This document shows positions 30,889 through 38,329 of a stretch of DNA of 38,329 bases, one piece after another (the first letter of the stretch is position 1; each line of letters begins with the position of its first letter). The notes beneath the pieces are model-generated. The model made no database searches, had not been told where the DNA came from, and worked only from the letters and a program-made list of their open reading frames with translations. Source of the stretch: Bacteroidales bacterium. GTDB taxonomy: Bacteria; Bacteroidota; Bacteroidia; Bacteroidales; UBA3824. The stretch covers positions 1 to 38,329 of the forward strand of contig JAKSLV010000012.1 of the NCBI GenBank assembly GCA_024401025.1. The letters run 5' to 3'. Position numbers and translations under genes: made by a program.

Positions 30889-33171
30889 ATGCATATACGT
30901 ATTAAGCAGATTTTGATAGTATCGCTGCTGGCGCTGCTGCCGGCTGGGGTGGATGCGCAGCAATCCGCCCAGGACAGGACCGCCGAGATTATTGCAATGC
31001 CCGACGGCAAGGAGAAGCTTGTGGCTCTGGAGGGCCTTGCCATGGAGCAGACCAGCCTGGATTCGGTGCTGATGTGCGTGAACCTTATAGCCGAGACCGC
31101 CGAGGCCACAGGCAGCCAGGAATACAGCATAAAGGCCGCCATGATGAGGGCTGAGGCTTTCAACAAGGCGTACACCTACAACAAGGCCATCAGCTATTAC
31201 CATGAGGCGATAGAGCTTTGCCAGAAGTATGGCGATTCCACCAACCTGGGCGACTGCTACAATGCCATTGCCAGCAACTATCAGCGCATCAACGAGTACA
31301 ACAGCGCCAGCGAGTACTACAATAAGGCTCTGGGCGTGTTTGTGGATACCAAGCAGAACGACAAGATTACCGACGTGTACAGGAATCTGGGCCGTCAGTG
31401 CGTAAGTTTCCACCTCTACGAGACCGCCAACAACCATTTTGCCGACGCCCGGATGCTGGATTCGATGTCGAACAACATGGAATCGCTGGGCAAGGACTTC
31501 TTCAACATAGGCAGGAGCGATTATTACCAGTTTCTGGATCTGGACTCGCTGCAGCTTCTTAGGCGCGGCATCAGCACCATGCGCCGTGCCGTGGAATACG
31601 CATCAAGGTACGACAGCTCGCAGCGCGTGCTAATGGGATGCTACGAGCAGCTGATGCTGATGTACGTGAGCTATTTTGCGTCGGACGATTGCAAGGCCAA
31701 GGACCTGGCCAAGGATTCGGCCAAGTATTTCTACGCCCTCACCGACGATCTGCGCAACAAGCTTAATCCCCACAGCCAGCATATTGTAATAGAGATTACT
31801 GATGCCAACATCCTTACGATGGAGGGCCATTATAACGATGCGTATCAGAGGCTTAAGTCGATGGAGGACCGTTTCGACCAGGGCGGCAGCAAGTACAGCC
31901 GGTATCTGGGATTGCTGTACAGATCTATGATTTGGGTGCTGAAGCAATCCAACAAATACAAGGAGGCCGTGGAATATTCGGAGAAATTCAAGGAAGTGGA
32001 GGAATCATCGTACAACCGCGAGTTTGCCGTAAAATCCACCAAGGCGGCGGCCGAGGCCAAATACGACGCCCAGATAAAGCGCCGTCAGGACAAGGAGCGC
32101 GAGGAGATAGCCGCTCAGAAAACCCAGACCAACGAGCAGAGATGGATTACGGTGATATTCGCCATCTGCATCATACTGGCCGCATTCCTGGCATTCATTA
32201 TCTGGAAGGGACTGGTGCGCAAGCGCAAGAACAACAACCTTCTTGCCCAGCAGAAGGTGGAGATATCGCAGAAAAACGAGGAGCTTAAGATTCAGAATCA
32301 GAAAATCATGAGTCAGCGCGACGAGATCATGAGTCAGCGCGACGAGATCGAGAGTCAGCGAAGCCAGCTCTCCGAGGCCAACTCGCGCATTACGGCGTCG
32401 ATACGCTATGCCCAGCGCATACAGACAGCCGCCGTGCCCAGCGACGAGATGATGAGCCGCATCTTTGGCGGATGCCTGGTTTACTGGAAACCGCTCAACA
32501 TAGTATCAGGCGACTTTTTCTGGGCCACCCAGGCCGGAAAATACAAGCTGCTTACCGCGGCCGACTGTACGGGTCACGGTGTGCCGGGCGCATTCATGAG
32601 CATGCTGGGAGTATCCACCCTCAACGACATTGCCGCCCAGAAGGATATCAACGGAATGTCGGTATCAGCAGCCGACATCCTGGACGAGCTTAGGGAGAAG
32701 ATCATAGCCGCCCTCAGGCAGTCGGCCCCGCAGTCGGGAGCTCAGGACGGCATCGACATGGCTTTCTGCATTATCGACACCGAGAACATGGAGCTTCAGT
32801 TCTCGGGAGCCAACCGTCCGCTCTGGATTGTGCGCAACGGCGACATCATAGAGCACAAGGGCGACCGCATGCCGGTGGGATACCACATCAGGAAAAACGC
32901 GCCTTTCACCAACAACATCATAAAGATACAGCCCGGCGACGTGCTTTACATGTTTTCCGACGGCATCACCGACCAGTTTGGCGGCATGGAGGAAAACAAG
33001 TGCAAGTATGGCGTAAAGAGATTCCGCGACCTGCTGCTATCGATGTCGCAAAAGCCTTTCGACGAGCAGAAATCCATTATGGAGGACACCATGAACCAAT
33101 GGCGCCTTAAGCCCGACGGATCGCTGGAATCGCAGCTCGACGACCAGATTGTTGTAGGCGTAAGAATCTGA
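30889..33171 (+). CDS. TPR-containing membrane SpoIIE/PP2C-family serine phosphatase
   Basis: This 760-aa protein is paralogous to the gene just upstream with the same order of parts: signal peptide (about 1-24), TPR-like sensor region, transmembrane helix (about 417-437), coiled coil, and PP2C domain (about 510-760). Motifs are SGDFFW, DCTGHGVPGAFMSM, MFSDGITDQFGG and LDDQIVVGV. The coiled coil contains a seven-residue unit IMSQRDE repeated exactly at the DNA level. All metal-ligand aspartates are present, so the domain should be active. Two phosphatases in tandem could read different signals and act on one target. Confidence 0.9.
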   Translation: MHIRIKQILIVSLLALLPAGVDAQQSAQDRTAEIIAMPDGKEKLVALEGLAMEQTSLDSVLMCVNLIAETAEATGSQEYSIKAAMMRAEAFNKAYTYNKAISYYHEAIELCQKYGDSTNLGDCYNAIASNYQRINEYNSASEYYNKALGVFVDTKQNDKITDVYRNLGRQCVSFHLYETANNHFADARMLDSMSNNMESLGKDFFNIGRSDYYQFLDLDSLQLLRRGISTMRRAVEYASRYDSSQRVLMGCYEQLMLMYVSYFASDDCKAKDLAKDSAKYFYALTDDLRNKLNPHSQHIVIEITDANILTMEGHYNDAYQRLKSMEDRFDQGGSKYSRYLGLLYRSMIWVLKQSNKYKEAVEYSEKFKEVEESSYNREFAVKSTKAAAEAKYDAQIKRRQDKEREEIAAQKTQTNEQRWITVIFAICIILAAFLAFIIWKGLVRKRKNNNLLAQQKVEISQKNEELKIQNQKIMSQRDEIMSQRDEIESQRSQLSEANSRITASIRYAQRIQTAAVPSDEMMSRIFGGCLVYWKPLNIVSGDFFWATQAGKYKLLTAADCTGHGVPGAFMSMLGVSTLNDIAAQKDINGMSVSAADILDELREKIIAALRQSAPQSGAQDGIDMAFCIIDTENMELQFSGANRPLWIVRNGDIIEHKGDRMPVGYHIRKNAPFTNNIIKIQPGDVLYMFSDGITDQFGGMEENKCKYGVKRFRDLLLSMSQKPFDEQKSIMEDTMNQWRLKPDGSLESQLDDQIVVGVRI
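32305..32360 (+). repeat. 21-bp tandem repeat encoding coiled-coil heptads
   Basis: There are two identical 21-bp units (32305-32325, 32326-32346) and a partial third (32347-32360). Each unit encodes seven residues, one heptad, in the linker between membrane helix and phosphatase domain. Confidence 0.85.
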
Positions 33172-33221
33172 ATTTTTTACTAAATATTGTTAATGGCTTA
33201 ATACGTATCGCATTTTTGCGT

Positions 33222-33229
33222 TAACTTTG
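33222..33229 (+). promoter_or_regulatory. Probable internal -7 box before the DUF4369/thioredoxin genes
   Basis: TAACTTTG fits TAnnTTTG, 47-54 bases before the ATG at 33276. The two thioredoxin-fold genes may therefore also be expressed apart from the phosphatases. A -33 box is not clear. Confidence 0.5.
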
Positions 33230-33275
33230 CAGTATTGCAAAACTAATTAGAAACTACCATAACATAGCAAAAACG

Positions 33276-34847
33276 ATGAAAAAACTATTTTTCGCATTGA
33301 TGATGTCGCTCCTGATGGCAGGCGTGGCATCTGCTCAGGGTTATGAGATTACGGTTAAGATAAACCACCTGAAACAGGGCGACACTCTTATCCTGGGACA
33401 CCATTTCAACGAGCGTCTGATCCCCGACGATACCGTAAGGCTTAATGCCAGCGGCGTGGGCGTGTTCAGGGGCAAGGAGAAACTGCCCGGCGGAATGTAT
33501 TTCATATTTCTGCCAAGCCGCAATTACTTCGACATCCTTATCGACGGCAGTCAGAAATTCTCGATAGAGAACGACACCACCGCCTTCCTGGAAAACATGA
33601 AGATTACCGGCAGCATCGAGAACCAGCGTTTCCACGACTACCAGGTGGTGCTCAACAACGCATCCAAGGAGTATCAGGAGCTATCCAAGCAACTGGAGAA
33701 TGTGAAGGGCAAGGAGAGCAAGGAGGCTGAGATCCGCGACAAGATGAAGGCCGTATCGCAGGCTGTGGATAATGAGTATCGCCGCCAGATCTCTGAGTAT
33801 CCCAACCAGTTTTTCTCAACATTCCTTACCGCCACACGCGATGTGGAGATTCCTGCCAGCATCAGCGACCAGAACGAGAGATTCTTCTGGTACAAGGCAC
33901 ACTTCTTCGACAATTTCCCCATCAGCGACCAGAGGCTGCTGCGCACATCGATATATCAGCCCAAGATAGAGAAATACATCAACAACATGTGTTTCCAGAT
34001 GCCTGACTCGTTGATAAGGGAGACCAACTGGCTGGTAAAGCAGACCCGCCATAACGACGAGCTCTTCCGCTTCATGCTGGTGTTCCTCTTCAACAAGTAC
34101 GCCAAGCAGATGAGCGAGGACATGTTCTCTGAGAACGTATATTGCTCTCTGGCTGATATCTACTGCAGGGAAGCCAAGTGGGATACCGACTCTTTCAAGA
34201 CCGAGCTCCGCAAGAAGGTGGATAGAAAATCCAAGTGTCTGGTGGGCAACATCTCCTACGATCTCCAGATGAAACAGCTGCCAAGATCCAAATCGGCTAT
34301 CGAGGCTCTGCGCCCCGCCATCGACAAAATGCGTGACGACGCCAAGCCTATAGAGGAGAAGACCAAGGGCGATTTTGAGGCCCGCCGCAACGATGTGGTC
34401 CGCATACTCGACAATATGATAAACTCGTTTGGCAAGCAGTTTTTCTCGGTACAGCAGACTCCGGCCAAATACAAGATGGTGGTGTTCTGGGAGCCCGACT
34501 GCAGCCACTGCAAGGAGGAGATGCCAAAGCTCTACGATTTCTACCGCGACACTCTCCGCACATTGGACTGCAAGGTGTTTGCCGTATATATGAACAAGAG
34601 CGTGGACAATCTCCAGGACCTCCACCGCCACATCAACAAGTGGTTCGATTACGTGATAGAGAAGGATTTCCAGATGGACGGATGGTACAACCTCTTCAAC
34701 CCATTCGACCAATACCGCGAGAACTTCGACGTGAACTCCACACCTACATTCTACCTGCTCAACAAGAACAACGAGATTATCGCCAAGCGCATCTCGTTCC
34801 ATCAGATGTATGAGCTGATGATGTATCTAAACGAGCATGGTGAATGA
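33276..34847 (+). CDS. Exported DUF4369/thioredoxin-fold protein
   Basis: This is a 523-aa protein. It has a signal peptide (1-20, VASAQ) and an N-terminal DUF4369-like beta domain (about 22-120, with KITGSIENQRFHDYQ at its end). A long helical middle follows (about 125-370). The C-terminal TlpA-like thioredoxin domain (about 395-520) has active site CSHC in WEPDCSHCKEEMPK and cis-Pro segment TPTFYLL. The CxxC and cis-Pro are intact, so a periplasmic thiol-disulfide reductase activity is likely; its partner is unknown. It is homologous to the next gene. Confidence 0.86.
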   Translation: MKKLFFALMMSLLMAGVASAQGYEITVKINHLKQGDTLILGHHFNERLIPDDTVRLNASGVGVFRGKEKLPGGMYFIFLPSRNYFDILIDGSQKFSIENDTTAFLENMKITGSIENQRFHDYQVVLNNASKEYQELSKQLENVKGKESKEAEIRDKMKAVSQAVDNEYRRQISEYPNQFFSTFLTATRDVEIPASISDQNERFFWYKAHFFDNFPISDQRLLRTSIYQPKIEKYINNMCFQMPDSLIRETNWLVKQTRHNDELFRFMLVFLFNKYAKQMSEDMFSENVYCSLADIYCREAKWDTDSFKTELRKKVDRKSKCLVGNISYDLQMKQLPRSKSAIEALRPAIDKMRDDAKPIEEKTKGDFEARRNDVVRILDNMINSFGKQFFSVQQTPAKYKMVVFWEPDCSHCKEEMPKLYDFYRDTLRTLDCKVFAVYMNKSVDNLQDLHRHINKWFDYVIEKDFQMDGWYNLFNPFDQYRENFDVNSTPTFYLLNKNNEIIAKRISFHQMYELMMYLNEHGE

Positions 34848-36201
34848 TATGGTTAGGAAGCTGATACTGCTGTGGCTTGTTGCGGCATCGCTGGCAAACA
34901 TGGCGATGGCGCAGGGCCACAAGATACAGATAAAATTCTCGCACTATTTCCCGCAGAAGGTAAGGCTGGCCTATTATTACGAGGACAAGCAGTATCTTCA
35001 GGTGGATTCGGCGGCGCAGAGCGGCAATATTGTAACCTTTGAGGGAAAAAACAATCTGCCGGCTGGCATATATTCGGTGATTCTGGACAGCAGCCACGTA
35101 TCTTTCGAGATACTGATAGACAAGCAGAACCAGAATTTCCAGATGAAGTGTGATGTTCAGGACCCTCAGAAAACCATGAAGGTTACGGGATCCGAGATGA
35201 ACGCCCGTTTCTTCGACTATCAGCGTATGATGACCGATTTCATACGCCGCACAAGTGAGCTGGATACGGCGCGCAAATATGCAGCAGCATCAGACACCGC
35301 CGCCATCGACAAGAAAATCTCGGCGCTGGACAGCGAGATAGAGGCGGCCTGGAAAAAGACCGCCGCCGACAACGAGGGCACTTTCCTGGCCGACATCCTC
35401 AACTGCATGCACGCGCGCAACTACGGCTACGACCAGATGTACGATTACGTGAACTTCCAGCAGAGCGGTCTGATACGTACTCCGTTCTATTACAACGTGA
35501 TACGTGCCCACATAGCGCGCTATCTGAACGCCAACGCCAGCCACTACGAGATTATCCGCAAGAACGACTGGCTGATATCCAAGACCTTGGGCAATGCCGA
35601 CATGTATCACTACATGACGGCGTATATGCTCAACTTCTACCGCACATTCTTCAAGCTGGGAATCAACGAGGTGTTTGTGCATCTGGCCGACAGGTATTTC
35701 CTTTCTGATACCGTGAAAAACCTGCCGCCCGAAAACCGCGCCATGATAAAGGAGCAGCGCGACATATACGCCGCATCGATGCCCGGAAGCGACGCCAAGA
35801 ACATCCGCATGGCGAAAACCCTTACCGGCGATTCGCTAAACATACTCTCGGGCAACCACCAGACCGTTTTCCTGCTTTTCTGGAGCAACGGATGCGGACA
35901 CTGCGACAGCGCCGAGAATGCCCTGAAGTATTATTACTCGGAGCTTCAGCGCCACAATGTGTCGGTGATAACGGTAAACAACGACAAGCACTCTATAGAG
36001 ACACTGCGACAGAACACTCAGAAGAAGAAATTCCCCTGGCTGGATGTCTGCGACATAGAGGAGAAATCTTTCTACCGCCAGTATTACTACGTGGTTTCCA
36101 CGCCGGTGATGTACGTGATAGACGAGAAAAACCGCATCCTGCAGAAAGTGGTGGGAGAGGACCAGATAACCGAGACCGCCAAGCGGTATTCGGGTAATTA
36201 G
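34837..36201 (+). CDS. Exported DUF4369/thioredoxin-fold protein, paralogue
   Basis: This 454-aa protein shares the layout of the preceding gene: signal peptide ending MAMAQ, DUF4369-like domain (KVTGSEMNARFFDYQ), helical middle and C-terminal thioredoxin fold. Its active site is CGHC in WSNGCGHC and its cis-Pro segment TPVMYVID. The first ATG (34837) overlaps the previous stop by 11 bases; a second ATG at 34849, just after that stop, gives a cleaner signal peptide and may be the true start. Overlap implies coupled translation. The two CxxC sites differ (CSHC versus CGHC), hinting at different redox partners. Confidence 0.85.
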   Translation: MVNDMVRKLILLWLVAASLANMAMAQGHKIQIKFSHYFPQKVRLAYYYEDKQYLQVDSAAQSGNIVTFEGKNNLPAGIYSVILDSSHVSFEILIDKQNQNFQMKCDVQDPQKTMKVTGSEMNARFFDYQRMMTDFIRRTSELDTARKYAAASDTAAIDKKISALDSEIEAAWKKTAADNEGTFLADILNCMHARNYGYDQMYDYVNFQQSGLIRTPFYYNVIRAHIARYLNANASHYEIIRKNDWLISKTLGNADMYHYMTAYMLNFYRTFFKLGINEVFVHLADRYFLSDTVKNLPPENRAMIKEQRDIYAASMPGSDAKNIRMAKTLTGDSLNILSGNHQTVFLLFWSNGCGHCDSAENALKYYYSELQRHNVSVITVNNDKHSIETLRQNTQKKKFPWLDVCDIEEKSFYRQYYYVVSTPVMYVIDEKNRILQKVVGEDQITETAKRYSGN

Positions 36202-36224
36202 AAATCAAAAAACAAAAATCAAAA

Positions 36225-36776
36225 ATGAAACGCGCATATATTCTTTTGGCTGATGGTTTCGAGGTAATCGAGGCATTGGCGCCATACGATGTATTCTGCC
36301 GCGGCGGAATAGATGTAAAGACAGTATCAATCTCCGGCAGCAAAACCGTGGCCGCAAGCAACAAGGTTACCGTTCAGGCCGATCTTCTTTGGGCTGAGGC
36401 TGATTTTCAGTCGGCAGACCTCATCTACCTTCCCGGCGGATATCCCGGCTACGAGAACCTCGGCCTCGATGCCAAGGTAGGCGCCGTGGCCAAGGCTCAT
36501 TACGAGAGCGGAAAGATTCTGGCCGCCATCTGCGGAGCCCCAACCGTACTCCTGAAAAACGCCATCGGATACGGCAAAACCGTTACCTCGCACTCTTGCT
36601 GCGCCGCCGAGAAGAGCGAGAAGTACAACCGCACCGGCCGCCCCATCGAGCACGACGGCAATCTCTACACCGCCATCGGTGCCGGCCATTCCCAGGATTT
36701 CGGCATTGTACTCGCACAGGCCCTTGCCGGCGATGAGGCTGTCGCCAAAATCAAGAAGGGAATGGAGTTGGCTTAG
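36225..36776 (+). CDS. DJ-1/PfpI family protein (YajL-like)
   Basis: This is a 183-aa cytosolic protein of the DJ-1/ThiJ/PfpI fold. The nucleophile C103 sits in the elbow AAICGAPTVLL, and the partner glutamate E16 aligns with DJ-1 Glu18. The segment IYLPGGYPGYENL and the later AIGAGHSQDFG, a typical YajL C-terminal motif, are present. Family members protect proteins or nucleic acids from glyoxals or act as redox sensors. It is preceded by a low-complexity leader of AATCAAAAA words and lies 24 bases after the thioredoxin-fold gene. Confidence 0.92.
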   Translation: MKRAYILLADGFEVIEALAPYDVFCRGGIDVKTVSISGSKTVAASNKVTVQADLLWAEADFQSADLIYLPGGYPGYENLGLDAKVGAVAKAHYESGKILAAICGAPTVLLKNAIGYGKTVTSHSCCAAEKSEKYNRTGRPIEHDGNLYTAIGAGHSQDFGIVLAQALAGDEAVAKIKKGMELA

Positions 36777-36813
36777 TAATTACGAATTACGAAATCCGAA
36801 TTACGAGCTTCCT

Positions 36814-37527
36814 ATGAGGAAAATCTTATTATTCATTTTGGTCCTGATGCCGCTTTTATCAGCAGCTCAGGTTAGGATCGCATTTTCATTCAGCGCCGAT
36901 GGCAAACCATTGGTGCTGAATGATTTTTGTTATATGTCGGCCCGTGGGCTCAGGTATCAGGTTTGTCAGGTACAGTATTTTGTCAGCAATATCAGGCTGA
37001 TGCGCAACGATGGCGCAGTGGTGGAATGTCCTGATTCTCATCATTATGTGGATGTGGAGATTCCGAAAACACTTCTTTGGCAGCCTAAGGGCGATTTCGG
37101 TTTGGAGAATGCTGATACGCTGATATTCACATTCGGCCTAGATTCGGTGGCCAACCGCAGTTACCGTTTCCGCAATCCTCCCGAGAACATGATGTTCTGG
37201 CCCGATTATCTTGGCGGAGGTTATCATTATATGAAAACCAACATCCGCTATCTTGATGCTGATAATCAGGTGAATGCCTTCAATTGTCACATTGGCCGCG
37301 GACAGGTTTATGATTCTGACGGCGAGCCTGCATCCTACATCGAGAATGCTTTCGATGTCAGGATTCCCGTGGTCCGCAATTCCGACGGCGATATTGTTAT
37401 AAATCTGGATATCAGCTCGTTGTTCGATTATCCCAACAAGGCTAATTTCCTCGATTACAAGGGTATTATGAACAATCAGGAGGCGATGAGTTTGTTTTGT
37501 GAGAATTTGAGGAGGGCGTTTAGATGA
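36814..37527 (+). CDS. mbnP: MbnP-family periplasmic protein
   Basis: This is a 237-aa protein with a signal peptide of about 18 residues (LLSAA). Family features of MbnP are the N-terminal strand FSFSADGKPLVLNDF, YQVCQVQYFVSNIRL, and the central Trp segment MMFWPDYLGGGYHYMK (W129), then CHIGRGQVY-like C-terminal strands. In characterised systems MbnP is a copper-binding partner whose tryptophan is converted to kynurenine by the di-heme enzyme MbnH. The next gene is such a di-heme peroxidase, which strongly supports the assignment. The frame is open upstream to 36679, but the ATG at 36814 begins the signal peptide. Confidence 0.85.
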   Translation: MRKILLFILVLMPLLSAAQVRIAFSFSADGKPLVLNDFCYMSARGLRYQVCQVQYFVSNIRLMRNDGAVVECPDSHHYVDVEIPKTLLWQPKGDFGLENADTLIFTFGLDSVANRSYRFRNPPENMMFWPDYLGGGYHYMKTNIRYLDADNQVNAFNCHIGRGQVYDSDGEPASYIENAFDVRIPVVRNSDGDIVINLDISSLFDYPNKANFLDYKGIMNNQEAMSLFCENLRRAFR

Positions 37528-37544
37528 TATGGTTATAGAAACTT

Positions 37545-37561
37545 GGTCCCCGTTGGGGACC
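37545..37561. repeat. Short GC-rich hairpin between mbnP and mbnH-like genes
   Basis: Seven-base arms GGTCCCC (37545-37551) and GGGGACC (37555-37561) flank a GTT loop. No T-run follows closely, and the downstream gene is in the same direction, so partial attenuation or mRNA stabilisation is more likely than full termination. Confidence 0.55.
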
Positions 37562-37601
37562 GGGGAAAAATGATGAATTTTTATTATGGATTTTTTTTAT
37601 G

Positions 37602-38329
37602 ATGAGAAGATTTTTTGTAGATTTTTTGAGGATTTTGAGCGTAGCGACTTCCTTTCTTTTGATAGCATCGTGCCACACTGCGCCGCCGCAATATTCCTAC
37701 AATCCAGTGCCTTACGATTTGGGGATTCCGATGTTTCCCGATTCGCTCAACATCCCCGCCGACAATCCTATGACCGTGGACGGGGTGCGTCTTGGCCGCT
37801 ATCTTTTCTACGATGGCCGTCTTTCCGGCGACCCGAAAAATCCTATGAGTTGCGCCACTTGTCACAGGCAGGAACACGCCTTTGAGTGTGGCCCTGATGC
37901 CTACGAGGATGGTCGTCCCGTTGGACTCTCGGGACAGAAAACGCCTCACGTGATGCTGCCATTCATCAATCTTGTCTGGAACAATTCGGGCTATTTCTGG
38001 AACGGACGCATTCAGGAGGGCAACATTGAGAGCACCGTTCCAATGGCGATACTTGCGCCCCATGAGATGAACGGCTCCATCGATAAAACCGTTTCCCTCA
38101 TCAGGAAAGAGCCGATGTACCGTGAGATGTTTTACCGTGCGTTCGGCACGTCAGAAGTCAATATCGACCTCATCAGCAAGGCGATAGCGCAGTTTGTGAG
38201 GAGTCTGGTTTCCTTCAATTCTAGGTTCGATCAGTTTATGGATGGCAAGGTTCAGCTCACCAAATCCGAGATGCGTGGCCTGATGCTTTTCACCACCGAG
38301 GGCGCCGACTGTTTCCATTGTCACGGCAG
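37602..38329 (+). CDS. mbnH: Di-heme cytochrome c peroxidase, MbnH-like lipoprotein (partial, cut by window end)
   Basis: An open frame of 242 codons runs off the window. The N-terminus is a lipoprotein signal with lipobox LIAS-C at C24. The domain begins at about residue 55 (VDGVRLGRYLFYDGRLS) and has two c-type heme sites: CATCH (84-88) and CFHCH (237-241). Intervening blocks (RPVGLSGQKTPHVMLPFINL, WNNSGYFWNGR, IQEGNIESTVPMAILAPHEM) match the cytochrome c peroxidase/MauG/MbnH family. By position after mbnP it is probably MbnH, which oxidises a Trp of MbnP. The ATG at 37602 is the first to give a full lipoprotein signal. Its C-terminus and distal ligands are not visible. Confidence 0.85.
   Translation, partial: MRRFFVDFLRILSVATSFLLIASCHTAPPQYSYNPVPYDLGIPMFPDSLNIPADNPMTVDGVRLGRYLFYDGRLSGDPKNPMSCATCHRQEHAFECGPDAYEDGRPVGLSGQKTPHVMLPFINLVWNNSGYFWNGRIQEGNIESTVPMAILAPHEMNGSIDKTVSLIRKEPMYREMFYRAFGTSEVNIDLISKAIAQFVRSLVSFNSRFDQFMDGKVQLTKSEMRGLMLFTTEGADCFHCHG

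Noticed and set aside
32305-32360. Short direct repeats as a possible CRISPR
   Set aside because: The units are adjacent without spacers and in frame within a coiled-coil coding region.
33816-34802. Minus-strand open frame (328 codons) opposite the DUF4369/thioredoxin gene
   Set aside because: Antisense shadow; the plus-strand frame has a signal peptide and CxxC active site.
37584-38063. Minus-strand open frame (159 codons) at the right edge
   Set aside because: It overlaps the plus-strand di-heme peroxidase frame, which has a lipobox and CxxCH heme sites and simply runs off the window.
1-38329. tRNA genes, insertion sequences, prophage genes
   Set aside because: None were recognised; all sizeable gaps are explained by hairpins or promoters, and no transposase or phage protein is encoded.

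Overview
The window looks like a chromosomal segment of a gut-type Bacteroidota (order Bacteroidales). The support is as follows. The gene content is typical: a DoxX/thioredoxin-like protein, a DUF1599 protein, DUF4369/thioredoxin proteins, a FatA-type acyl-ACP thioesterase, CdaA, a PorT-like barrel and a phosphate-selective-type porin. Intergenic DNA is AT-rich between GC-balanced genes. There are no evident Shine-Dalgarno sites. Many starts are preceded by the Bacteroidota promoter form TTTG-N19-21-TAnnTTTG. I cannot place it to genus.

Layout. 1-37 is the 3' end of a 5S rRNA followed by its terminator. 38-511 is a non-coding stretch with two copies of a 28-bp palindrome element. 512-3504 (minus) holds a secreted, membrane-anchored caspase-like protein and rarA. 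3640-4290 (plus) is a hexitol-phosphatase-like HAD enzyme. 4274-7387 (minus) holds tatC, tatA, a METTL25-like methyltransferase and an acyl-ACP thioesterase. 7572-9814 (plus) holds a TPR/SpoIIE-type phosphatase and a SiaC (DUF1987) protein. 9930-12341 (minus) is an overlapping cluster of a SPOR-like protein, folP and an outer-membrane barrel. 12512-14908 (minus) is an SPFH/GYF_2 protein plus a double zinc-ribbon membrane protein. 15045-17948 (minus) is a SNF2 helicase. 18100-19775 (plus) holds a gamma-carbonic anhydrase and a membrane protein with an S4-like helix. 19802-22460 (minus) holds cdaA, a DoxX/thioredoxin-like protein and a DUF1599 protein. 22735-28355 (minus) holds a porin, two uncharacterised small proteins, a NodB-type deacetylase and a 745-aa EF-hand membrane protein. 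28541-36201 (plus) is a run of two TPR/SpoIIE phosphatases and two thioredoxin-fold DUF4369 proteins. 36225-38329 (plus) holds a DJ-1 protein, an MbnP-family protein and the start of its MbnH/cytochrome c peroxidase partner, cut by the window edge.

Themes. Three paralogous membrane phosphatases of the SpoIIE/PP2C class occur in one window, one of them next to a SiaC phospho-switch protein but with no SiaB kinase in view. This suggests envelope-stress or surface signalling by partner switching. Several other genes are also envelope or second-messenger related: CdaA, Tat, SPFH plus zinc ribbon, the EF-hand protein and the S4-like protein.

The leads I find most worth following are the MbnP-MbnH pair, the pore-less S4-like membrane protein, the EF-hand protein divergent from the phosphatase operon, the SPFH/zinc-ribbon pair, and a strong apparent excess of the 7-mer GTATCAG/CTGATAC (about 40 by eye) on both strands and in all reading frames. 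No tRNA, insertion sequence, prophage or CRISPR array was seen.
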